Below are positions 47,447 to 60,500 of a stretch of 64,000 nt of DNA, piece after piece. Each line of letters opens with the position of its first letter. The first letter of the stretch is position 1. The stretch spans positions 124,001 through 188,000 of the forward strand of contig FJUW01000076.1 of assembly GCA_900074885.1 (NCBI GenBank), in the 5' to 3' direction. Made by a program: the position numbers and the translations under genes. The notes under the pieces were generated by a model. That model made no database searches. It was not told where the DNA came from and saw nothing but the letters and a program-made list of their open reading frames with translations. The stretch is from Rhynchosporium graminicola. Its lineage: Eukaryota; Ascomycota; Leotiomycetes; Helotiales; Ploettnerulaceae.

Positions 47447-48219
47447 GAGGGCTCTACGATGTAATGGGTGGATAGTGGTTGTTTTGGACGAAGGAAAAAG
47501 TAGCCATATTTTTGTGGAAACTTCATTTATGTTTGTGTTTCTTTCTGTCGGTCGTTTGCGAAGCGAATCAACCACCCCCCTCCCGAGCCATTTTCAAACG
47601 GCTAATCAGACTCTGAAACTACACTGAATTATTATTACTAAGAATACCAATTTGAATGCTTTTTAAATCACACGTACAGGCTCACTCTCTTTTGGTCCCA
47701 AAGTAAGAGAAAGCAATATGCAATTGCAAAATACAGAGACACATTCGATAGTATATTTCATCAGAGCTATACTTATAAGAGAGACTCTTCATGATCTTGA
47801 AAGGGCAACAGACATGCTGTTATACTCCTATACAGAGACGCTCTTAGCCACAGACCACGACCTTCATTACTCATCCTCGTCATCAAAAGTCAAATAGCCA
47901 AAGCGAACATTGAGTCACAAAGATAATCAATATGTAGTATCATATCAATATTACACGAAGCTACCACTACCTCATTGGCTCATGCTCTTTTTCGCCTTCT
48001 TGCTGCTGCTTATGACGACGTCTCTGCCAGCCAGTCAATTTCTCCATTCCAGCGTGTTTTCACAAGACTACATGCACTCGACCCATCATCACTCGAACAC
48101 AAGCCCAAAAATCAAGCTCAAACCAAAAGCAAAAGAACTCCAATCGCCTCGCCATGCCCTGTCGCTGCAACAAAAGCAAAGCAGTTTCTACTCATCCTTC
48201 CCTTTTCTCTTCTGATCAA
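47447..48219. other. Convergent intergenic region
   Basis: The 3' ends of the Ppo gene and the Rif1 gene face each other. No gene is supported. Confidence 0.4.
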
Positions 48220-51200
48220 TCAATGCACACCTCTCCCAGGCCCGGCAGTTCTCCTATTCCCAGCTCTGTACAGCAGCATCTTAGCCTCATAGAACAGATC
48301 CTCCAATGTGTTGACATCCATCCGACTCAATGCCGCAGTCTGTAGATCACTGACTAGGCTAGTCAGTTTACTGATCATGGTTGTGCCTGTTACTTCCTCC
48401 GGCTCCGGTCCAACAATGACAGGAATATCTGGCTGAACTAGCTCGACCACCTCTGCACGAGCGGCCTCAGCAATTGGTAGCGGAGAAGGTCTAGAAATAA
48501 CCTCCTCAACAATATCACCCTCCTGTTGCTCGTCAGGACCCGATTTTGTAACATCGAAGTCATCAATGGTTGTCTCATCAATCTTCGCCTCTTCAAGAAT
48601 CTCAACGTCTGGACTAGTCGCTTCTCCTGCGCTTGTAGTGTTCTCCATCTCAATATCTTCGGCATGCTTCGCGATTGACTGCTCGATCTCAGTTCCCGCT
48701 CTTCCATCTCCTTCTCCGGCGGTCGATTCCTCCAAGCTTTGCTCGATCTCTCGTTCTCGTTCCTTGGCTGGCTCAACTTCCTCTTGATCCTCAACATGGG
48801 AGCTGAATGACATAGTTGTACCGTCAATCTCCATTCCTTGCCTAGGGGCATCCAAGTCAACGGACAAAGACAAGCTCTGGCTTCGCAGTCTCGAACTCGA
48901 TTCGTGGTCTGACGATTCCTGTGATACCTGCGAAGCTCGAGATGGTCGTCCACGGGGCCGTTTCTTCGCTGGGGATCGTTTTGACGGTGATCGTTTCTTA
49001 GGCGACGAGGCTGTACATATTAGCCTAGTACCTGTATAGCATGATGATGGGAGCTTACTGTCCGACCTAGGCGCCATGGCATCCTGGCTATCAGGTATCT
49101 CGCTCGAATCGCCACGATCCTCACTTTTTCTCTTCTTGCCCCTCTTTTTACCTTTGACGGTATGACGTAAGGATTGAAGACTGGAGATATCAACAATAAT
49201 GGTGCTCTCAGGATCCATTGCATGGCCATCATCATCCACGATCTGTTCCCCTATCCTCTCTGCGGGTCTGTTGAAAGGTGTCTCAGGAATGAGAGAGGGA
49301 ATTGAAGATGATTTTGTACCAGCTGTGGACGAAACGGATTCTTTGTCATGTGGATGAAGGGTGAGAGTCTTTCGAAATGTAAGTTTGCGCGCAGGTGAAG
49401 AATTAATTGGTGATTGAAATACCGTCTTGGAAGCTGAAAGCCTAGTCTCTCTTTTAAAAGAAGAAGAGGACGTAGCATCAACAAGGGAGCTTGCTTCTGG
49501 CTGAACAGGCTTATCGTATTGATTCTGATTGACTGCTCGGAGAAAGCTAGAATTATCCGCAGTACCGTAAAAGTCTGGGGTGGCGGGATTGGGAGCAGAA
49601 ACTATCTCTTTGCGCTTGGTTGGACGTGGTGTCGAGACTGCGTCCTCGAAGACATCCTCCCTATCGGATGAAGTTGGACTGCTTACTTGCCCGGCTTGCC
49701 TACTCCTATGCACAGATTCCGAGCCTGCAAGATGACGAACAGGTGTTCCTGGTGGAAGAGGTTCAAGCATTGGACCTTTTACGAGTTGTTGTGACTCGTG
49801 GTAAAGTTCGCCTTCAGGCTCGTCCTTGGTCGTAGCCAGACAGGGTTCGCGAATCTGATTTTCTTTAACTTCCTCTTCAATCGATGACTGCAGGTCTCTC
49901 TCTTGGGTGCATCTTGCCTGTGCTGACGAATCCGAGTCTACAGGCGGGCTGGGATGTCCTTCGGGAGAAAAGTCGAATGTAGACATAGTGAGATTAATCA
50001 AGGATTCTACCTGAGCCGAAGGTCCGACTGAGGCAGTTTCGTTGGTAAGCTCAGGTCCCTTCTCTATTGAACATGTTTTGTCGGCTTGGTCCTCATCATT
50101 CACAACTATAGGGTCCAAGTCCATTCTGTCATGATGGTCGGTGGTCTCAAGTTGCTCTCTGTCAGCTTGTTCTTCCTGAACATTCATAATGTCCGCTGGT
50201 TCCGGTGTGATCTCGGGAGGTGAAGGATTATCCCCGTCATCCTCGTTCGGCTCTGCAAACTCTGGAGCAGTCTCCAACGCTAGCTCTGGCGTATGTTCAC
50301 GAGACGGCGACTCAGACTCAATGTAGATTGCCTCCTGAAAAGATGCCACTGGAGGCGACGATGGAGGATCAGCGTCTGGTATGGCTGCTGTCTCTTCGCG
50401 AACCGATCTCGTTGGTGTTGGAGATGAAGCAACGTATCCATCATCATCACTGGGAACTGGGAGTGTCGGTGTGGTTTGTCGTTTCTCGACGGACTTGGTT
50501 CGAAGCTGCGATGATGAGCGGGTGGGAAGTTCCAACTCTGAATCGGTAGGGTTTCGAGCCGACTTCTCTGTCGGATTAGGGGTAGATCCAAGATCAGGAA
50601 ACATGGCATGTTCGGCCTGCTGTCTTTCCTTGGTCTCCTTTTGTTTGTCTGTTAAAAGCTGAGAGTCCATTACTCTGTCGGCCATTGGGGAGGATTCCAC
50701 GGCTTCAAATTGAATTTGCGAATCATCATGACGGAGTCTCGGTGTGATATCTCTCTTCCTTGACTTGCGTCTGCTAGACTCGGGGGTATTGTCTCGAGAT
50801 CGCTTCAAGGACATCGATCTCCTGGATTCAATGATGACTTGGGGTGTGGTCTGTCTCATGATTCGCATGATCGATTCATTTGGTAGGCTCGATAGATTGT
50901 AGGAATCGTCTTGGGTATCTATAAAGTCCATATGCTGGCGCTGATCGGCAGATGATTCCGATGCAAGACTCTCTGGCAGGTGGGGAACTTGGACATCAGC
51001 AACCAATCGCAATCGGAAAAGAGCCTCTTGCAGATTCTCGGGATACTCGAAAGATTCCTCGCAGGACCCAAAGACTGCATTCCAAAAGGTAATTGTGCCA
51101 TTAACGATAGTTCCATGCTTGCTGTTGAGACCAGCACAAATCAAGGTTTCCAAGTCGCGTAAAACTGTCGTATGATCGTACTGCTCAACAATTCGGGGAA

Positions 51201-54200
51201 TCAACTTCTTGACCATGATCCACAAAGTTGTGATCTATAAGTGTTAGTAGACAATCAATAATGCATCGCATCCTTACTTACATCCTTTGATAAGTCAAGC
51301 CCGCTTTTCAGCAATTGATTTGGATCTTTAATCCAGAGGTCGATTCCATGTTGAATCTTGGTCAAGATGGAAAGCAGGTGCGGAATAGGACATCTGCCCA
51401 ATAATCCGGTTACCGCAGTAATATTATGGGAGTATTCGTCAACCTTATCCACGGAGAAAGCCTCGTAACTGGCTTTCAAAGTCGCGCTGGTGTACCGGTA
51501 CAGATGGAAATATGGGTCGCAGGACTTTTGATTCGAAATCGCAGTCCCAAGTTTCCTGTGTGCCAAAACAAGAGCCTGGCGATCTTTGGGATAATTTGCC
51601 TTTCCAAGCACTAGACCCAGGTAGTACAGTCGTTTGGAACTCAAGGGCACACTGGGTACCTGAGGGATGAAAATCTTAGCGATGGGCTCGATGACACCAA
51701 TAGCTCTGCCGGCGTCCCCAGCGTCCAAGGTAGATGAGTTGACCAATGCATCAAAGAGATGTCTCCAAGCAGGTAGAGGGGCGTATGGGAACTGATCGAC
51801 ACCTTTCTCCAAGATTGTGACCACGTTGAGATATTTCGTTCCAATAGCTTCATCTCCGATGTTTTCGTAGCTGTTCCTGGTATCGACAGATGTAGTGGCG
51901 AACTCCGATAGTACCTGCCAGACGATCCTTGATGCTTCGTTGCTCTCAGACGGCAGTAGATGAACGAGACTGTAAATGAAATCTAGTTGGGCTTTGCCAG
52001 CTCGGGCAATGATGAATGGAGAAAGAATTCGGTCTGCCATTCTGAAAAACTGTCTGTCATATTCAAGGCCGGGGGACAGCGTCACCAAGAGCAGGATGAG
52101 ATGGTACAAAGGCGATTTGGTTTCGACACGATGGTGTTTGAATGCTTGCGAAGGTGTAGCGACTGCAATAAAGGTGTTTTGAGCAATGGCCAGGAGTTTG
52201 TCTGTAAATGGGAGTAGGCACAGACCTTCTGGACATGCTGCGGTAAGTATGATGTTCTCAAAACTTCTCGTAAAAGCAGTTGATCTCTGAACCGCCGATA
52301 AAGTTTCCGAAAGAGCTAGAGCTGCAATTCTTTCACACCCCGTGAGCCAAAATCTATGTAGCATACCAAACATGGAAGCTATTGAAGACATGGTATCGGG
52401 ACTGACTATGATCTCTCCAACAGCTGGGGAACCGATAGATGAGATGTACGTCTTCCAAAGAATTGAGATCTCCGAGATATTTCCTAGGTCCCAATACAGC
52501 ATCTCCATGAGCGGGTGGAGGACCTTGAATACTCGTTTACTGTTCTTCCGCAGCCATTTTGAATCAAGTGCTGGCAACTCAGATGATACCATGGGAGTAT
52601 GCTGCAAGCTATCAATTGCTCGAGTTTCGTCCCATTTCCTTGGGGTCTTCGAGTCGAACAGAGACTGTAGAATGGCACAGGCTTCCAGTGCGTCCTTTCT
52701 AGCGGCCTTGGGATCCGCCCGTCCTTTTGCAGATATCGAGCAGGCCTCGATAATCGGCGTAACAAACTCATCCCAGTAAATGTCAAGTTGTGCTGAAGTT
52801 GACTGTGGTTTCAACGCGTAGTAGAGGAGAATGTAAATGCTGTTAAGACACGAACTGCGGCTTGCCGATGGCTTCCGAGCTTTGAGCTGAGTAGTTAAAG
52901 CCACGCATAGGATTGACCTGAATTTCGCAGGCGTCCTTTCGTTCAGTTGCATGGCGTATATCAATCGATTCCAGGCAAGATTGGTCTCGATTCTGGTTGC
53001 ACTGTCGCTTGCATTGAAGCCTAATTGTATGACCTCGAGGAACGAACTGAGGTATTGCCATTGAAGCAGAGCTTGAGTCTTTGAACGAAGAAAAAGCATG
53101 ACAACGCTCCAAATCTGAGGTACTGCTGTACTATCCCAGTCTTGCTTATTTTTGACCATGACCTTCAGTCGATCGGTGTAGAACTCCGCGAAGCACTTCT
53201 CGCCATTTTCCAACTTGAACAGATTGGATACAGTACGAGTTGCACTGCTTTCCGCTCCAAGTGTAATAGCAGCCTCAAAACCAAATGATATAGCCAGCGC
53301 GCGGATCTCCTTCAAGCTACTCAGCATGTCGTTGAACATATCCTCGAACCACACCGTATTTGCCAGCATATGGCTCCTGGAGGATCGAAGAAGTGATCGA
53401 AGAATATCGATTCGAGAAGTAGCAATGCTCTTTCCCTTGATGTGGTTCTCGATTCCGTGTAAAGCCTGGATCAATCTGCCAACCCGTTCCTGTGTCAAGA
53501 CTTTCGCAGAGAAGGTTTGCTGGGCTATGATGAACATGAGGTGTCTGATTATCTCCTTTGAAGTAGACGCATCCTCGAACGTCTTGATAGAATGCTCCAC
53601 TATCTGGAGTGAGAAATCCGCGGGAAACATGTCCGTGATGGCGGGTTTCTGCAGGAAGCTTGAGAGCAATACCAGGGCATTTACCACCAAGCTTGTATCA
53701 GACTTCCCATTTTCCAACTTCTCGGACAGATCATGGATTATGAACTGACACAGTATGCTCATCTTACTTTTCAACGCCTTCATATCTGGCACATTGTCCG
53801 ATGCCTTTAGCAAGCTTGAGAACATTAGATATGCATCCATCTTCGAACTCCTATCCTTCCCTCCCAGCTGTTGTACAATCGAGTCTAGCATTGTAGCAAA
53901 ACTGGCGTGGTGATGAGGAGGGAGGAGTTTCGTATTGGTTCCGTTGTTCGATTCTTGTACATTTTCTTCGTTGGTGGAAATCTTGAGGATCGACTTTGTG
54001 GGTTTCCGTTCGGAGGAGGGAGCCAATGGTTGCACAGTACGTCTGATCTTCTGTCCATCAAATGAGGCCGTAGGAGGTTCGTTATAATCCGAAGATTCTG
54101 CCCAAACGACTTTCTTCTTCCTCGAGCCTCCTGATCCTGGGGTATTTCCGAGAGTGTCGACGGCAGTGCTGGTGGAAGCTGGTGCAGATACCCGTTTATT

Positions 54201-54371
54201 CTTGGCATCGACTTTGAGAAATCTAGTAAGACCTCCCACTCCACCAGCCTTTGTCCTGTTGGATTTCCCCAGCTTCAGCTCTTTATGACTTGAATTCCGA
54301 GGAGGAGTCGGTGGTCTGGCGTTGATTTCCAGTGGAGGTGGTGTATTCGATTTAGCCACCGACTCTACCAT
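48220..54371 (-). CDS. rif1: Telomere-associated protein Rif1
   Basis: Rif1 sets replication timing by bringing protein phosphatase 1 to origins, and limits end resection at breaks and telomeres. Exons 54371-51282 and 51234-48220 give about 2034 aa, or about 2018 aa if a 48-bp in-frame intron (49011-49058) is also removed. Residues about 150-1040 are the helical HEAT-like Rif1 N-terminal domain. Ahead of it lie candidate PP1-docking motifs: KVVW (RVxF type, in KKKVVWAES) and SILK (in TKSILKIS), placed as in yeasts. The second half is long, acidic and Ser/Pro-rich, with many SP/TP sites and a basic block KKRSPSKRSPAKKRPRGRPS, an AT-hook-like DNA-binding patch. A short folded C-terminal segment (ISKLTSLVSDLQTAALSRMD) may be the oligomerisation region. 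Confidence 0.88.
49011..49058 (-). other. Probable 48-bp in-frame intron in Rif1
   Basis: The GTAAGC donor (49058), a GCTAAT branch-like sequence and TGTACAG acceptor lie within an open frame. The length is a multiple of three without stops, so retained and spliced forms would both be in frame. Confidence 0.5.
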
Positions 54372-55241
54372 GGCTGCTGTGAGCGCTGTGGCTTGACCCC
54401 CTGTCTTGCAATCCTCATCGAGTCTCTTCTTTTCGCCTTTGACTGCATCTACCCAAGTGTGTCCTCAATTTCGAGAAAACTGTTGAAGGTGGTCGAGGTC
54501 CAGGAGGGCGTGTGGTTGTGTGGTGTTGGTAGTCTAGTTTAGTCAGTGGAGGGGAATAGGAATCTCGAAATATATGTAGTGGAGGCAGAAAACGCGTTAC
54601 TGGCGTACATTGAGGTCGCGACGGGCGCGCGGGCGCGTTAAATGCCACTCACCGCCTTCGCTTACGTAAGAGATACTGCGTCGTCTTCTTGCTTGCAATT
54701 GTTATCCAATATCTGCGACACCATGTTATGTCTTAGGATGAAGATATACCTTATTTGTTTTGCAAAAGTTGATCTTCGGTTTTTTCTCACTTCTCCGTTT
54801 GAAAGTTGCTCTAGGGGCCTCAAAAAGCTAGCTTTATGCATTACATGTCAATACTCCTCTTTAGATATTGATATCCCGGGAGCTTGCGAGCTCCATCCTG
54901 CGTGATTCTGGTCTTTTTGGATTCAGCAAAGCCTGAAAGTGCAAGTAATACGGGTTAAAATTTGGAGAAGTTGTCGTCACGTATGTGGCCAAGTTCTAGT
55001 GAACCTCAGGGAGCCTTTTGGTATTTGGTTTCTGCAATATTTGCAGTCCCAGGATATCTTGAGGCTAATGAGTACTGTTCTAGAAGAGAGAATTGTGGCC
55101 CAAATCTCTCTCCCCTGCAGCATCCCGTTTCATAGGCATTAGAGAGAGGATACCGAGGATAGATTGCGTGCTACTATGTATATAGATGCCCGGGTCTGAA
55201 CAGTAAACCTCCATAACCACGAATTAGTCCTCCTTCCTCCT
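54372..55241. other. Intergenic region upstream of Rif1
   Basis: Rif1 promoter side. It contains the ACGCGT site at 54592-54597; otherwise there is no supportable gene. Confidence 0.4.
54592..54597. promoter_or_regulatory. MCB-like ACGCGT site upstream of Rif1
   Basis: ACGCGT lies about 220 bp upstream of the Rif1 start, and a GC-rich GGCGCGCGGGCGCGTTAAA stretch is close by (about 54620-54640). MluI cell-cycle boxes bind MBF and drive G1/S transcription in yeasts, which would suit a replication factor. One short site can occur by chance. Confidence 0.35.
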
Positions 55242-56040
55242 TTACGTGCTCTTCGTCCTTGGGTTCAGCACTTTCCGCCTCTGTATCAACATATGGGTAT
55301 ACAATATATATCCCACTACACCTATCAGTCACGAACACCAGAAGAGTACACCCAGAGACTTACAAGGCAAATAACTCATCAGACCCAAGCCCAAGTAGGT
55401 TCTATATACGGCCCCGATGTTTACAGCCTTGGTAAGACAAATGTAAACCAACCACGCCTCACTCAAGAACCCCGGCGGATAAAACACCACAAACGCACTA
55501 TATCTACCCCGCAAATCATTAGTATCTCTCGCCAAAACCAAAGCAACGAGGCCAGAAAGCAAATGAACCCATTTCGTGACCAAGATGAACTTACCTCAAC
55601 CACTTCAACCACGCCGGCGCCTCACCCCTAGCAATCGCCACCACAAAGAACCCATACCGAACCATCTCACTCAAACCCCAAGCCAAAACACATCCTACAA
55701 AGCCCCAAATGCCTCCATTTTCTAGATTCGCCACTAGTAGAGGAAACTTCCGCATCACGGTCCATACAACCAAGTTCTTTCCGCCGACTTGAATAGCTGT
55801 TGTCAAGGGCGAGGCCCGTACAAGACCACATGTTGCGTGATAGACCTCAAGAACAGCCAGAGACTGTGTAGCCGTAAGGAGCGGAAGGAGGTAATAGTAG
55901 ATTGAGAGGAGTTGCGATGGGGATGGCTCGATGATAAGGGATCGGTACAGTGTTGTGATGGTAAGTAGCGTAAGACTGAACCAGAGAAGGAAGGATACGA
56001 TGTTGTAAGCGAGGAGATAGATATTTTTGAGGGACATCAT
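55242..56040 (-). CDS. Very-long-chain (3R)-3-hydroxyacyl-CoA dehydratase (PHS1/HACD family)
   Basis: This enzyme catalyses the third step of very-long-chain fatty acid elongation in the ER membrane. Three exons (56040-55595, 55503-55364, 55321-55242) join in frame to about 221 aa, the usual family length. Family blocks are LLAYNIVSFLLWF, LEVYHATCGLVRASPLTTAIQV, WGLSEMVRYGFF (the catalytic Tyr region) and YSAFVVFYPPGFLSE (with the catalytic Glu). The C-terminus is YTHMLIQRRKVL followed by a basic tail. About six hydrophobic helices are visible. The last exon is found only by splicing: reading through it gives a false shorter C-terminus ending at 55329. Confidence 0.9.
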
Positions 56041-56433
56041 GATGGCTGATATATCTCCAGTAAAACCTGGGAATTAATCTGGTGGGCTGTGATGCTTCCA
56101 GGTAGGCCAAGACCTTGAAATGATGGATATTTTCAAGATCCACCTTCGAGGTCAGCTGATGTAGCCAACAAGAACAATTCTCGAATTGGAAAATGGAAAT
56201 GCATCTCACCGTAAAACAATGAGGAAGATTGCTGACAGTGGTTATAGTCTTTTATCTCTGGATGTTTACTGACTTGCCAACACCCGCTGGACTGGTGTTT
56301 CTCCTGAACTCGCTTACAGTAGCTCTAGTAAAGATGACCTAGGTTCCAAATTCTTCCAAACCTAGAGCTAATTCTTGACATTTTCTTGTTCATTATATAA
56401 TCCTACCTCTCGTTTCTTGGTAAGGATCGTCGT
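56041..56433. other. Intergenic region
   Basis: About 390 bases between the dehydratase start and the 3' end of the next minus-strand gene. No feature is seen. Confidence 0.4.
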
Positions 56434-57535
56434 TCATATCAGCCGAATCCATCGAGGAATTCTAAAAATAACAATTCCAGCTCTATCCAGATCAACATCC
56501 TTCAACACAGCTTTACTATCACCGCTCGCCACAGCAGCAGCAACAATCAACTCCACCGCATCCCTCACAGCTCTCTTCTTTCCCTCCTCCCTCTCTCCAA
56601 CAATAACCCTCTCCCAATCAACACACAACGACAAATACTCATACATAATCTTAACCACACCCTCATATTTTCCCTGCTTCGCCTGCATTTGCTTCAAAGT
56701 GAGAGTATCCCAAGCAAGAAGCGGCGCCACAGGAAGAGCAGGTAATAATATCGTTGGTGCCCCATCAAGAAGTATGTATTTAAGAACAGACTCTGATGGT
56801 CTAGTGGAAGATGTCCACATGCCCAAGCGATGGGGTTTCAATCCCAGCAGAACCACAGCCAATCTCCTCGGCAGCTGGAAAACTTCCTGCAAAACCGGAG
56901 GCAGAGATTCAGGGGCAGACTTTAGAATTCCTGTGGTCGATTTCGAGCGATGTATCAACCCTATAATCTTCTCGTTCATCCTCGCAACCTGCAATTTCGT
57001 TCTCTCACTCATCGAAACCTTTTCTTCAGTCACAACATCCTCCTCCGCTGGCTTCTTACAAAGATGTAACACCGTAGCACTCTGCTCCACGAGTGTTTTC
57101 CCCACCGCGTAATCTCCAGGCAAGAATGGACCATGACAAAACACAACATCAGGCTTCATCGTCCTCGGTATAACCGGTCTTCTCGCACTCGCGAAAAGAT
57201 AAGGACTAAACCAGCCCTTCTCAACAGCCAAATACCTACCCAAACTAGCCACCAAACTCGGATCACCATGGATCGAACTCCTAAAGAACCCCAAAGTCGC
57301 GTCTTCAACTATATGTTTATACTTCAACGTAATCGTCAAGAATTTCACCTCCGTAGTAGTGAGGCTCGCTTCATGAACCGGATCACCTCATTAAGAGGTT
57401 TATCGATCAGAACCTCATTCCCAACTTACATCGCGGCTGAAAACCCTGCATGCAAACCCAGCTCCACGAATATCGTAGAGCCGAATTCGTTTATCGCTAG
57501 GTCGGAGATGGGTCCCATGGCTGGAGCGGCAATCA
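56434..57535 (-). CDS. Hypothetical protein, about 345 aa
   Basis: The main open frame (57348-56434) is 304 codons and clearly coding (LGRYLAVEKGWFSPYLF, DVVFCHGPFLPGDYAVGK, RRLAVVLLGLKPHRLGMW). A further exon with the same character lies upstream: MIAAPAMGPISDLAINEFG to LHAGFSAA, starting at ATG 57535. It can be joined through a GTAAGT donor near 57432 and an acceptor near 57365, giving SAA-ILTTTEVKFLTIT. I do not recognise the family. There is no signal peptide, and a hydrophobic stretch (APTILLPALPVAPLLAW) is the only possible membrane segment. Confidence 0.6.
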
Positions 57536-60500
57536 TAGACTGCCAGATCGTGGAATCGAATACAGGGGAGTAGAAGCGGTGATGAATCGCCCCATGGTGA
57601 GAATCAGACTACTGATGTTCCTGTCGCTCGTAGTGACTCGTATGTTGAGACTACGATGCGGCCTGTCATCGACTGTAAAGCGGTCAGTTAGTGGATTGTT
57701 AAACGAGGGGTGTAATTGGTTACCCCAGCGAGTTTTCGGACGATCCATGCTGCTTCTTTTTGGTCTTCTTGACGCACTGATGAGGGTTCTTTGTAGGGCC
57801 TAACATCGACATGGTCTCGGCTTTGGGTATGGAAGTATATGCTCATTGGAAGAAAAAAAAGAAGTAGTCTTCGTATTTTTGCCGTGTTTCAAAAATAAGG
57901 ACGATATGAGTGAGTGCGGCCATGTTTTGCAAGGATTATGCCAAGGCAGAGACAGGTTAAGCGACTGCTGTAATATCGCCACCACCTACTTTCAGATTGA
58001 CTCCCGTCCTATCGCGACGCGTATTAGAAAAGACTTTGGGGCTTGGAGAAGAAATTCCCACTCATCAGAATCAAAGGGATGAAAGGGATCTGGAATCCTA
58101 CAGTATATACAAACTTTCATGAACTGGATACCACGGCAATTTCTTTAGTACCTCACACAAGCAGACATGAGCACAGAAACAGTAAAGATCTAGCAACTTT
58201 CCTGCTAAAAATCCTTTACACAAGCGATCTCCAGAACTTCCTATCAGTTTTTAGTTCCTCCGCATATCAACCCTGACACATAAAAAGTAGGTTCACCTCA
58301 TGTCGTGCGAAAAGTGTAGAGATTAGCAAGAAATGCCTCTTACAATTTGGAAGCATGTGTGCTAAGCTTAATTTAGAAAGGGGATATAAATCGTGGCTAT
58401 GGATGAGATTACTAGTTCTTGAGGCGGTACGCAAGATGATATGTTACTGTTGTCAGGGAAAGGATTCCAGAAAAATATTTTCAGATCTAGGTACGAGGAG
58501 AACCCAAACACTATCCATGGAAAGTTCTTAATACAGAGTATAATTTTAAAATATAATTCATTCGTGCTCTATTGAGACTTAGAAGTTTTCATCGCTTGCA
58601 ATGTATTGCCCTGATTGTTCTTGGCGACCACGACCCGATTCGAACGACAGCTTTTCATCTCCGCCTTTTGAACACAATACAGATATAGCTGGGAAGGGGT
58701 TGGGTACTCTATGATAATATCGGATCAAATGACTGGCATTCATTTCCAGGTTCTTGTTGGGTTTATGCGACCAGCATTTCTCACTCTCGCTATCTTTATT
58801 CTCTATGATCTGCTGGTCTTCCATCCAGACGATCTCAATCTCCAACCTAGGCCAGAAAGATCCCCGCGCAGTCCCACATGTATGAGTAGCCTAGAGCTTG
58901 TGCAGACAAGTCCCACAGTATATCATGAGTCTCTGAACCGAAGAGTGAAGCCAAGACTTCTCAAGGCAGATGTCTTCGACGAAAACAAGGCGATCGGGAG
59001 ATTGGTCAATCCCATCGACAGAATTGTTCAAAAGCTTCCGCGCCGCATCTCAAAACACAATATAAAGTGGCAGCTTAATTTTCCGAGGATCGCGTCTTCG
59101 TTCCGTCCACGAAGACATGCACCTTACACACTTTAGATCATTCTCATGCTTGGTAAGACTCAATTTCTTGCAGGCATTGCAATCTTAGGTAACGTATTCT
59201 CGCAACTAAAACGCGGTGGAATCTCTGCTTATTACCGGCAATTTACTTTATGTATTGGCTGGCTTGCCTTGCTGTTCCACAAGTCGACGCTCATAAACTC
59301 CGTGATTACTAACGCAGTGGACAGTTCTTGCTTTGGCTATGAGTCATCTGAATATTTGCCTTGACTAGTCTGCTGTCTTTTGCCCTTCTCCCAATCGGCC
59401 TTGGTATCTAGCTCACCTTAAACTATCACTCTACTCGTTGTTACGAGAGGTCCGACGATTCTTATCACGATGTTTCTGGCACCAAGGCCAGCAATCCTGT
59501 CGGCTGCTGCTGTGAGATGTCCAAATACTACCCTGGTACATCCGTCAGCTGCTTCTTAATCGTGGAGCAGTGTTATAACACATGACGCCAGAACACTTTC
59601 CTCTAATAATTCATTTCTATTGTCACATGGATTTCTGAGGCAACATTGCACTTTCCAACACGCAACTTTTAGTTTTCATGAATTTACTTCCCTGAATAGT
59701 AAACATTTGTACCTACTATGGTTAAAAGTAAGAGATCAGGGCTAAAGTAAGTTGGGAATCTTTTTTAAAGTTCTAGAGGCTCCGCTGCCTCGACTTAGAG
59801 AATATTACCTGGGAGCAAGGATTGAGGGAAAGATAAAAAACTGTATGGCATAGTGTAGCTCTAATTCAGAAACGATGTAAGACAAGGACTATAAATAGAC
59901 ATGTGAAGTGAGTCACTTGATTTTTTTTGCAAAAGAAATATCTAAGTCCGCCAATAACACATCTCATGAGTCGAACCTCTTCCGGAAACTGGGGTTACCT
60001 AGTGCGGAACTTGCGGACTTCTGGTTATTGTACAATGTAAAATCAGGAAAGATACGTACCAGAGCGTGCAATGACTAGCAAGTATGCTTATCTGAAACGG
60101 ATCTTTACACCAAGTTACTACCTCGACATACACGTATATTTTTCTTTGGTAGACTGAAATACTAGTGTTTTTGAACTCTCTCTGAGTCGTACTAAACGCG
60201 AGGAGCATGTAAATTCATGTATAGCCATTACTGATCAAGCCCCAAGACAAAATCGACCAAGCATCAATTAATTCAAACTAAATACAATTTCAAGAAGACG
60301 ATGATGCCAGAATTGCAGAGTCTAAGAATGTTCATGGAAGTAAACAAAGCTGTTATAATCAAGCGAGGTCTTGAATCCGCAGGCTTGTGACCGCTAAATG
60401 TTCGGCAAAACTCCCCGGGCTTACACCCCGCGGAGACCAGGTTCAAGCTCCGTAGACATCCCAAATACGTACCCAAACCTCACGCCCGAATACACAGTTG

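Noticed and set aside
47910..48215. Small plus-strand gene between Ppo and Rif1
   Set aside because: It has no family resemblance and lies in the shared 3' region of convergent genes; composition is unlike nearby genes.
55329..55363. C-terminus of the dehydratase ending LGVLFWCS
   Set aside because: This is intron read-through. Splicing at GTAAGTC and CTGATAG gives the family-typical tail YTHMLIQRRKVL ending at 55242.
56797..56844. tRNA-like A box (TGGTCTAGTGG) and B box (GGTTTCAATCC) on the plus strand
   Set aside because: The boxes are too close together, no acceptor or T stem forms, and the stretch is coding sequence of the minus-strand gene (GLKPHRLGMWTS).
56375..57112. 245-codon open frame on the plus strand
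   Set aside because: It is antisense to the clearly coding minus-strand gene and has low-complexity Ser/Thr-rich composition typical of a shadow frame.
60360..60480. Possible tRNA around GGTTCAAGCTCC
   Set aside because: The bases flanking the loop do not pair as a T stem, and no A box lies at the right distance.
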